Assembly (NCBI GenBank): GCA_015057605.1
Contig: SVDX01000027.1
Span: 1-32,848, forward strand
Origin: Lachnospira sp.
GTDB taxonomy: Bacteria; Bacillota; Clostridia; Lachnospirales; Lachnospiraceae
Direction of reading: 5' to 3'
DNA length: 32,848 bases
In this document: piece by piece, positions 26,008 through 32,848 of the stretch
Layout: each line of letters starts with the position of its first letter
Numbering within the stretch: the stretch's first letter is position 1
Notes under the pieces: model-generated
Seen by the model: the letters and a program-made list of their open reading frames with translations, nothing else
The model's database searches: none
Told to the model about the DNA's origin: nothing
Made by a program: the position numbers and the translations under genes

Positions 26008-27138
26008 ATGTTAGATTTAAACCATATCCGCGACGAGTTAGATGTAATAGATGCTCAAATCGTGGACTTATATAAAAAACGTATGGAATTATCAAAGGAT
26101 GTAGCTACATTTAAAATAGCTAATAACAAGCCTGTTTTAGACCCTGTAAGAGAAGCAGCAAAACTAAAGACTATCACAGGTATGGTAGATACTGATTTTG
26201 ATAAAGCTGCAATCGGCGAGCTTTTTAAGCAAGTTATGGCAACAAGTCGTAAACTCCAGTATCAGATTCTTGAAGACAATCTGATTTCTGCTCAAGATGA
26301 CAGCGAATATATGGACTATCTTGACACAACCGGTTGTAAGGTAGTATATCAGGGTGTTCCCGGTGCTTACAGCCATACAGCAATGAAGCAGTTTTTTGGT
26401 GAAAATGTTGACCATATTAACGTTCCAACCTTTAGAGATGCAATGGAAGCCTTAAAAAACGGTGAAGTAGATTATGCTATCCTTCCAATTGAAAACTCTT
26501 CTGCCGGAATAGTTAATGATACTTATGATTTGTTACAGGAATACAATCATTACATAGTAGCAGAAACATTTGTCAAAATTGAACATTCCCTACTTGGTTT
26601 AAAAGGAAGTTCAATCGACAATATAAAGACCGTATATTCACATCCACAAGGACTTATGCAATGCTCGCATTTCCTTGAAAACTATAAGGAATGGCAACAA
26701 ATAAGTCAGGCTAACACAGCAATGAGTGCTAAAAAGGTTCTCTTAGAAAATGACCCAACTCAGGCAGCCATCGCAAGTGAGGAAGCTGCAAGATACTACG
26801 GGCTTGAAATATTAGCAAAGCACATCAATTTCAGCGATGTGAACACAACACGTTTTGTAATTATTTCAGCCAAACGTAAATTTATTAAAAACGCAAATAA
26901 AATGAGCATTTGCTTTGAAACACCTCACCAAAGTGGTAGTCTTTACGGTATGCTGAGCCACATCATTTACAATGGTCTTAATATGACAAAGATTGAATCA
27001 AGACCAATCGAAGACCGCAAATGGGAATGGCGCTTTTTCGTAGACTTTAACGGCAACATGAATGATGCCGCTGTTAAAAATGCACTTAGAGGCATTGAAG
27101 CTGAAGCCATCAGCTTAAAATTTTTAGGTAACTATTAA
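26008..27138 (+). CDS. pheA: Bifunctional chorismate mutase/prephenate dehydratase (P-protein)
   Basis: Converts chorismate to prephenate and then to phenylpyruvate for phenylalanine synthesis. The ATG at 26008 follows GGAGG by five bases; 376 residues. An AroQ chorismate mutase domain (about 1-85; DELDVIDAQIVDLYKKRMEL) is followed by the dehydratase domain (about 108-288; YQGVPGAYSHTA, LPIENSSAGIV, and the catalytic-site NTTRFVII) and a C-terminal ACT domain (about 295-376; SGSLYGMLSHI, KIESRP) that in the family senses phenylalanine. It is the first gene of a run with lemA and two DUF2207-type genes; no terminator separates them, though the functional link is not obvious. Confidence 0.97.
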   Translation: MLDLNHIRDELDVIDAQIVDLYKKRMELSKDVATFKIANNKPVLDPVREAAKLKTITGMVDTDFDKAAIGELFKQVMATSRKLQYQILEDNLISAQDDSEYMDYLDTTGCKVVYQGVPGAYSHTAMKQFFGENVDHINVPTFRDAMEALKNGEVDYAILPIENSSAGIVNDTYDLLQEYNHYIVAETFVKIEHSLLGLKGSSIDNIKTVYSHPQGLMQCSHFLENYKEWQQISQANTAMSAKKVLLENDPTQAAIASEEAARYYGLEILAKHINFSDVNTTRFVIISAKRKFIKNANKMSICFETPHQSGSLYGMLSHIIYNGLNMTKIESRPIEDRKWEWRFFVDFNGNMNDAAVKNALRGIEAEAISLKFLGNY

Positions 27139-27162
27139 TTATTATTTTAAGGAGGAACAATC

Positions 27163-27717
27163 ATGAACCCAGTAATTATCGTAGCAGTAGCAGTAGTAGT
27201 TATACTTTTGCTTTACGTGATTTGCACACGCAACAGCTTTGTAAAAGCTAACAACTCAGTAGAGGAAGCATTTTCTACTATGGACGTTTATTTAAAAAAG
27301 CGTTGGGATTTAATCCCTAACCTTGTTAACACAGTTAAAGGCTATGCAGCTCATGAAACAAGCACCTTAGAAAAGCTTGTAAGTATGCGTACCTCTACAT
27401 ACTCTTCTCTTTCAACAGAAGACAAAATTAATGCAAACAACGAATTATCAAACGGGATTTCAAAGCTTTTAGCTATTGCTGAAAATTATCCTGATTTAAA
27501 AGCAAACCAAAACTTCTTAAACCTTTCAAATGAGCTTGCTGATACAGAGGATGAAATTGCAAACTCAAGAAAATACTACAATGCAGTAGTTAAAAACTTT
27601 AATAACAAAGTTCAAATGTTTCCAAGCAATGTAATTGCAGGAATGTTTGGATATAAGGAAAAAACAATGTTTGAAGCTGCTGAATTCGAAAGACAAAATG
27701 TAAAAGTTGAATTTTAA
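27163..27717 (+). CDS. lemA: LemA-family membrane protein
   Basis: A 184-residue protein with one N-terminal membrane helix (VIIVAVAVVVILLLYVI, about 4-20) and a long helical extracytoplasmic or cytoplasmic bundle. The LemA signatures are NSFVKANNSVEEAFSTMDVY, KKRWDLIPNLVNTVKGYA and the C-terminal VIAGMFGYKEKTMFEA. Molecular function is unknown. lemA is often followed by DUF2207 or TPM-domain membrane proteins, and here two DUF2207-type genes follow at 15 bases. AAGGAGG lies seven bases upstream of the ATG; 24 bases separate it from pheA. Confidence 0.95.
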   Translation: MNPVIIVAVAVVVILLLYVICTRNSFVKANNSVEEAFSTMDVYLKKRWDLIPNLVNTVKGYAAHETSTLEKLVSMRTSTYSSLSTEDKINANNELSNGISKLLAIAENYPDLKANQNFLNLSNELADTEDEIANSRKYYNAVVKNFNNKVQMFPSNVIAGMFGYKEKTMFEAAEFERQNVKVEF

Positions 27718-27732
27718 TATGCGAGGTATACA

Positions 27733-28932
27733 ATGAAGAAAAAACAATTGAACTCATCACATTCAATTGCATTTACTATGTCCCTTTGCATTTTCGTTCT
27801 TGTGACTTTAGTAGCATTTACTGTACCATTAGGATATTCAGACCAGCTTAAATATTCTCATTTACACATACTAATACCTGCTCTCTGTGTTATAACAGGT
27901 TATATACTATGGTTTGTAAAAGGTAAAAATGCAAAAGCTCATGCCGTCATTTCCTTTTACCCTCCACGCAATCTTAACAGTGCTGAAATCGGCGCCATTT
28001 ACAAAGGTTATGCTAATAGCAAGGATATCGCATCTCTACTCATATATCTTGCACACAAAGGGTATTGGGATATTGAAGAATTAGACAATACAGCAGGCAA
28101 AAAAAGCATTGTTATAGTATTTAAAAAACATTTTTATGATGGTTCAAGTGGTATAGAGGGCATTTTCTTCGACGGTTTATATAACATTTCATTAACCGAC
28201 GAAGCAACTGGTATTAAATATGTCACTGAAGATATTCTCAATTTAGAATTTCACGTGACATCAAAAAAACTCATTAGTCTTCTTAATGAAAACTTAGATG
28301 AAACTTTATTTGGAAAAAGGAAATTATCAAGTCCGATTTTTCCACTTTTAGTTACTATAAATGTGCTTTTTGTTTCTTGTTATTCATCAAGCACCATAGG
28401 TGGCGGGCTTTTTATAGGTGCCATATTAGCACTTTTCTTCTCTGCTCTTATAAGCGATTCAGAAAATACCAGTAATTTTGACCCAGACGATCCAGGCAGT
28501 TTTATCGGTAGAATCATAGGAATAATATTTATATTCCTCGTTTGGGTTGCGGTAATTGCACTACCGACATATGCTAACGGCTACTTTTCATTAGTATTAA
28601 GCACCGGCACCAGTATTATAATTCTTATAATATTTGCATTTCTTATGCCTAAACGTACTCCTGAATATCTCAACCTTTATGGTGAAATATTGGGATTTAA
28701 ACAATTCCTTGATTCAGCGCAAAAAGAACGCTTAGATGAGTTAGTAGCAGATGACCCTCGTTATTTTTATGATATTTTGCCATTTACATATGTTTTAGAA
28801 GTCTCTAATAAATGGATTGATAAATACAAATCAATCTCATATGTAAAATATAACTTTGATAACATACATGCAGATGCTACACAACTACGCAATTTATTAG
28901 ATAAACACTTAAATGACACAAAGGAGTTATAA
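27733..28932 (+). CDS. DUF2207-like membrane protein lacking the N-terminal domain
   Basis: A 399-residue protein that aligns by eye with the C-terminal half of the next gene product: SFYPPRNLNSAEIGAIYKGY, YLAHKGYWDIEEL, YVTEDILN, MPKRTPEYLNLYGEILGFKQF, and the end DDPRYFYDILPFTYVLEVSN-KW. Two membrane helices lie at about 12-36 and 44-61, and two to four more at about 195-310. The extracytoplasmic DUF2207 beta domain and the glycine-rich tail of the next protein are absent. The frame and start (GAGG seven to nine bases upstream) are intact, so this looks like a paralogue specialised or reduced after duplication, not a pseudogene. Its stop overlaps the next start (TAATG). Confidence 0.85.
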   Translation: MKKKQLNSSHSIAFTMSLCIFVLVTLVAFTVPLGYSDQLKYSHLHILIPALCVITGYILWFVKGKNAKAHAVISFYPPRNLNSAEIGAIYKGYANSKDIASLLIYLAHKGYWDIEELDNTAGKKSIVIVFKKHFYDGSSGIEGIFFDGLYNISLTDEATGIKYVTEDILNLEFHVTSKKLISLLNENLDETLFGKRKLSSPIFPLLVTINVLFVSCYSSSTIGGGLFIGAILALFFSALISDSENTSNFDPDDPGSFIGRIIGIIFIFLVWVAVIALPTYANGYFSLVLSTGTSIIILIIFAFLMPKRTPEYLNLYGEILGFKQFLDSAQKERLDELVADDPRYFYDILPFTYVLEVSNKWIDKYKSISYVKYNFDNIHADATQLRNLLDKHLNDTKEL

Positions 28933-30989
28933 TGGAACAAAAAAAAGTTAAAAAAATCATTTTAATAGTTTTTATAGTATTCTTTTTACTTAATTTTTTA
29001 TCGCCACTTATAATGGGGCTTGTTTTTAGTGTTGTTGCCAATAAAGCCTTTGAAAGCGCTTCTATAGAAGCTGTCAATGAGGCTACCTTGGAAAGCAATG
29101 ATAGCGACGATAACAACGAAGTTCCAAGTGAAAGTGTAACAAAACCCGTAACAAGGCCTCAAACCCCTCAAATTGTATATGAGTCTTATCCTTACTACAT
29201 TACTAACTATGATGTAAATATTGAAGTTAGCGAAGACAGGGTTCTTTACATAACGGAAACTATTAACACCTTTTTCTTTGAACCGCGACATGGTATTATT
29301 CGTAACATTCCACTAAGAGCCACAATTCGCAGAGCGGATAACACCAAATCTTATATGCGCGCAAAAATCAAAGATATCAATGTTAATAATGCATTTTCGC
29401 TTTCAAACCAAAATGGTAACAAGGTCATCCAAATAGGACTTCCCGATACCACAATAATAGGACCTGAAAGCTACACAATTACTTACACCTATGATATGGG
29501 CAACGACCCATTAAAGGACCTTGACGAACTTTACTTTAACATAATAGGTACAGAATGGGATACTGTTATATCAAATGCTACATTCACAATTAAAATGCCT
29601 AAGGATTTTGATGCCGATAAGCTTGGTTTTTCAACCGGCACTGAAGGAAGTATTGGTCATTCCAACCTTGAATACGAGGTAAATGGACGTACCATTACCG
29701 GCTATACAACTGCTGATTTAAATTCTTTTGAAGGTATTAGCATACGTCTTGAACTTCCTGAAGATTATTTTACAGAAACCGTCGATTACTTTGGCTTAAT
29801 CCAAAGAGCCGTACCTCTTGCCGCTATTCTTATAGGTTTTGTACTGTGGGCTATATGGGGCCGCGACACAAAATATGTTGCACCAATATCCTTCTATCCA
29901 CCAAACGGCTACAACAGCGCTGAGCTTGGTATGATATACAGAGGCAAAGCAGGCAATAAGGAAGTTATTTCCCTTCTTGTATATTTAGCAAATCAAGGGT
30001 ACTGGGATATCGAAGAAATCGAGAAACAGGGACTGTTCTCATCTCACAAAACATTTAAAATAACGTTTAAAAAGAAAAATTATACTGGAAATAATTTTGT
30101 TGAAAGAGACTTCTTTCACGGACTATACAAGCTTGCCAGCTATGATGATGACACTCAGCAAAAGTACGTTACTGAAGATAATTTGACCAACAAATTTTAT
30201 ATCACTGCCAACAAGATTATAAAGGACCTTAATTCAAAAACTAATCGTGCAACTCTTTTTGAAAAGAAAAAGATACTGCCATACACACTACTCATACTTT
30301 CAATGATGGCAACCTATGTATTTGGCTTTATCATACCCGCATATCATTATCACGGCGAATTAACATTAGTTTTGTTCACAAATCTATTCACTATAATAGC
30401 TATAATCGTTTTCCTTAACTTATTTAAACCAAAGGAAGGCAATATTGTAACAAATTTATTTGCAATTGTGTGGAGCTTAGGATTTGGGGGAATCCCTTTT
30501 TGTATTACTATCATTCCAGCAGTTATAGGTATGGGTAAATTAGACATTGCTCTAACCAGCGTGGCAGCATTAATAATACTTATTATAATATATAAGTTTA
30601 TGCCAAAGCGTACCCCTAAGGGCGTACAGCTTCTTGGAGAAATTGAAGGTTTTAAAACCTTCCTTAAAACTGCTGAAAAAGCACGTCTTGAAGCACTTGT
30701 TATGGAAGATCCAAATTATTTTTATAATATCCTTCCATACACTTATGTACTTGATGTTTCAGATAAATGGATTGAACAATTTGAAGGTATCGTATACGAT
30801 GCACCTGAATGGTATCACGGTGTAGGTGCTTTCAGCACAGTTACCTTTAGCAGTTTTATGTCACACACCATGTCAACAGCCAGCTCATCAATGACTTCAT
30901 CACCATCTAGTAGCTCCGGTGGTAGTGGAAGTTCCGGTGGTGGAAGTTCCGGCGGCGGTGGTGGCGGCGGTGGCGGCAGCTCATGGTAA
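28932..30989 (+). CDS. DUF2207 membrane protein with Ser/Gly-rich C-terminal tail
   Basis: A 685-residue protein of unknown function from a family often found with LemA. An N-terminal helix (about 6-35) is followed by the extracytoplasmic DUF2207 domain (about 75-285; YITNYDVNIEVSEDRVLYIT, RHGIIRNIPLR), a membrane helix (about 293-311), a cytoplasmic module (SFYPPNGYNSAELGMIYRGK, NQGYWDIEEIEK), four membrane segments (about 450-555) and a further cytoplasmic part ending in LPYTYVLDVSDKW. The tail from about 640 is almost only Ser and then Gly, ending GGGSSW, as in many DUF2207 proteins. Translation is coupled to the preceding gene by TAATG. A 32-base palindrome terminates the unit. Confidence 0.93.
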   Translation: MEQKKVKKIILIVFIVFFLLNFLSPLIMGLVFSVVANKAFESASIEAVNEATLESNDSDDNNEVPSESVTKPVTRPQTPQIVYESYPYYITNYDVNIEVSEDRVLYITETINTFFFEPRHGIIRNIPLRATIRRADNTKSYMRAKIKDINVNNAFSLSNQNGNKVIQIGLPDTTIIGPESYTITYTYDMGNDPLKDLDELYFNIIGTEWDTVISNATFTIKMPKDFDADKLGFSTGTEGSIGHSNLEYEVNGRTITGYTTADLNSFEGISIRLELPEDYFTETVDYFGLIQRAVPLAAILIGFVLWAIWGRDTKYVAPISFYPPNGYNSAELGMIYRGKAGNKEVISLLVYLANQGYWDIEEIEKQGLFSSHKTFKITFKKKNYTGNNFVERDFFHGLYKLASYDDDTQQKYVTEDNLTNKFYITANKIIKDLNSKTNRATLFEKKKILPYTLLILSMMATYVFGFIIPAYHYHGELTLVLFTNLFTIIAIIVFLNLFKPKEGNIVTNLFAIVWSLGFGGIPFCITIIPAVIGMGKLDIALTSVAALIILIIIYKFMPKRTPKGVQLLGEIEGFKTFLKTAEKARLEALVMEDPNYFYNILPYTYVLDVSDKWIEQFEGIVYDAPEWYHGVGAFSTVTFSSFMSHTMSTASSSMTSSPSSSSGGSGSSGGGSSGGGGGGGGGSSW

Positions 30990-31026
30990 AAAAATACCTA
31001 TAAAAAGGCGTTTCGTCATAAAATTA

Positions 31027-31066
31027 AGAACATCGCACTCATATGAGTGCGATGTTCTATTTTATT
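31027..31066. terminator. Convergent terminator: perfect 32-base palindrome
   Basis: AGAACATCGCACTC, ATAT, GAGTGCGATGTTCT (31027-31058) is perfectly self-complementary and followed on the plus strand by ATTTTATT. It lies 37 bases after the DUF2207 stop and 4 bases past the stop of the minus-strand permease, so it serves both. Confidence 0.88.
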
Positions 31067-32848
31067 CCTTCCACCCTATTTTTACTCTATATAGAATATA
31101 TTGGATTGGTAGCATTATTGGCAATGTTATTATGCACCATATATCTTCTCTTAGCACTTCTAATATGCATATTTGTAGTAATTGTTTTTTGCTCATTCCT
31201 ACTTGAATCAGCGTATCAAATCTCTTTTTTCTGTTTCTGAAACGATTTCCTGAAAGCAAGCACATTACTACTATATTTACGCCGATTGCAAGTAGCACTG
31301 TTACTATGTTTTGCAACATTGACGTAAAATACTGTTCTCTATACATATTATTTTTCTCAAAGTAGTTTTCTACCATTATTTCATTCGGTGCACAATACGC
31401 CTTGATTATATTATCAGTAGCTAAGAATATTGCTTCGTCATTGAATTTTATTCTAAAATAATTATCCTTTACAGAAAGCTTATATTCTTCTTTATAACAA
31501 TTTTCATATTCATTTTGCATAATGTCTTTTATCAATTCATTTTGAGTATCTATAAGCTTATTTGCAAAAGCTTTAGACGCTATTGCACTATAATATGCAT
31601 TCTGTGAAAGTATGTCCTCAAATTCTACTTCATTATTCTCATCTATATATACAATACCGGCTACTTTAGCACTACCAGCAGCACCATACTGCATAAGAAT
31701 ATCCAAATTTGCATAGTAAGCCTTAGCCTCTTCATTTTTTGATGTAGGATGAGTCCCTTCATATTTATTAAATACATTTATTACTTCTTCATTCATACCA
31801 AAATCAATATCGTTTGGAAATATTTTTACTTTGTAATAAGGATATCTGATCTCAGTCCCTAGTTTTATTGATTTATCATAGACATTATTAGCATTTTTTC
31901 TTAAAAATACAACTATTTGTTCACCATTGCAAAATGCTTCATAATCCCTATATTCAGGGTCTATATATTTACTTATTCTATCATACAAGGCTTTAGTCGG
32001 TTCATAATACTCTGTTGCAAATAAATATCTTTTTTGTTCAGCAATCAAATCCGAAGTAACTAACATAGTTTCATATGCAAGATCATCCATATTTATGCCC
32101 TCCCATATCCATGTTCGTTGTGTCTCGACAGTAGAATACTGTATTCTATCTATTCCTTCTATAGAATTTAAATATTCAATAGTTTTATCTGAAAAACCTT
32201 GATTAATATTGTCAGCCCCTAATAATATATGGTTTTCACAGTAATATCCGTAACCAATATTTGTATCGGCATATATTCTATTATTATCATAAGTTACCGC
32301 CCAACCATTTTTAAATTGGGCACGAATCATATCATTGTCATAAAAACACATATGGTCAAACATTAATTTTTTATACTTAAGCTGATAGTTTTCACTCATA
32401 TTTGCATACTCCATTTGCAGTTTGCGTTTTTCTTCTACTTCTTCTAATGGATATTGATATAAAAAATTATGATTATACCAATATGTATTAATCGGATTTC
32501 CATATCCAACCATATCATATTCGCGCACGATATTATCAAGTTTTTTGTCAGCCTCTTTCATATTAATTAAGCCACCTATTATAATTAGTGTCACACAAAG
32601 CAAAAAGAGTCTTACGCTTATTCTTGGAAGCACTCCTTCTGACTTGGAAATTCTTTCTTGCAAGCGTAAAATGCGCATATTTAGGCTTAGTCTGCGTTTT
32701 TCCATCTTAGCATCATTTTCGCTGTAATATACGTGTTTTTTGCTGTTTTTACGCTGTCTTTTTTCTTTAAATGAAAATACTATATTTGCAAGCATACCAG
32801 ATATTATAGCTACCACAATACCTATAGCACTTCGTATATATACATCCT
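31062..32848 (-). CDS. FtsX-like ABC permease, 3' part (runs off the right edge)
   Basis: The frame is open to the window edge, so the real start is outside; about 595 codons are visible. It begins with a membrane helix (SAIGIVVAIISGMLANIVF), has a second near residues 80-100 of the visible part, then an extracytoplasmic region of about 350 residues, and near the end one helix (MLQNIVTVLLAIGVNIVVMC), a cytoplasmic loop typical of FtsX permeases (RFDTLIQVGMSKKQLLQICI) and a last helix (IITLPIMLPIQYIL). The protein stops soon after this helix (VKIGWKE), so the final helix expected for an FtsX module appears to be missing. The cognate ATPase would be expected outside the window. Substrate unknown; antimicrobial-peptide or lipoprotein transport are options for the family. 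Confidence 0.75.
   Translation of the reverse strand, partial: DVYIRSAIGIVVAIISGMLANIVFSFKEKRQRKNSKKHVYYSENDAKMEKRRLSLNMRILRLQERISKSEGVLPRISVRLFLLCVTLIIIGGLINMKEADKKLDNIVREYDMVGYGNPINTYWYNHNFLYQYPLEEVEEKRKLQMEYANMSENYQLKYKKLMFDHMCFYDNDMIRAQFKNGWAVTYDNNRIYADTNIGYGYYCENHILLGADNINQGFSDKTIEYLNSIEGIDRIQYSTVETQRTWIWEGINMDDLAYETMLVTSDLIAEQKRYLFATEYYEPTKALYDRISKYIDPEYRDYEAFCNGEQIVVFLRKNANNVYDKSIKLGTEIRYPYYKVKIFPNDIDFGMNEEVINVFNKYEGTHPTSKNEEAKAYYANLDILMQYGAAGSAKVAGIVYIDENNEVEFEDILSQNAYYSAIASKAFANKLIDTQNELIKDIMQNEYENCYKEEYKLSVKDNYFRIKFNDEAIFLATDNIIKAYCAPNEIMVENYFEKNNMYREQYFTSMLQNIVTVLLAIGVNIVVMCLLSGNRFRNRKKRFDTLIQVGMSKKQLLQICILEVLREDIWCIITLPIMLPIQYILYRVKIGWKE

Overview
The window looks like a chromosomal segment of a low-GC, Gram-positive anaerobe of the class Clostridia, most likely a Lachnospiraceae relative. 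This rests on AT-rich DNA, strong AGGAGG-type ribosome binding sites, TTGNNN-N17-TATAAT promoters, a LexA/DinR box of the Firmicutes type, a YjfB small protein, a CvfB protein, and the gene order cdaR-ftsE-ftsX-M23 peptidase-ctpA-uvrB-uvrA-guaA. No species can be named from the sequence alone.

Positions 1-8100 are accessory and carry defence genes. A type I restriction-modification operon runs leftwards: a small HTH regulator, hsdM, hsdS, a 337-residue protein with a C-terminal HEPN-like R-x4-H motif, and hsdR, which is cut by the window edge at its DEAH box. A gene-poor gap of about 1 kb (5671-6732) holds the operon promoter, operator-like inverted repeats and a few very short coding-like frames. 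To its right, on the opposite strand, lie two reading frames in the same phase separated by a single TAA codon (6733-7338 and 7339-8028). They look like one HEPN-type gene of about 431 codons interrupted by a stop, or an unusual stop-start pair. The block abuts the 3' end of guaA, a gene end used by integrating islands in other bacteria.

Positions 8108-25900 are mostly core genes on the minus strand. guaA (GMP synthase) has its own promoter. uvrB-uvrA (nucleotide excision repair) has a LexA box upstream. A run of cdaR-like regulator, ftsE, ftsX, a coiled-coil M23 murein hydrolase and ctpA forms a cell-wall hydrolysis and division module. Next come an MsmX/UgpC-type sugar-transporter ATPase with a strong terminator, a YitT membrane protein, and a plus-strand yjfB with its own promoter and terminator. 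The last group is cvfB-ridA-CPBP protease behind a tRNA-Gln(CTG) gene, then a membrane-anchored beta-propeller-like protein of the DUF5050 type.

From 25946 transcription turns to the plus strand: pheA (chorismate mutase/prephenate dehydratase), lemA, and two related DUF2207-type membrane proteins, the first of which lacks the extracytoplasmic domain. pheA and the divergent gene appear to share one palindromic -35 hexamer. A perfect 32-bp palindrome serves as a terminator for both strands before an incomplete FtsX-like permease gene that leaves the window at the right edge.

The strongest leads for something new are the split HEPN gene, the HEPN-like gene inside the hsd operon, the truncated-plus-full DUF2207 pair behind lemA, and the shared -35 element with an inverted repeat at pheA.
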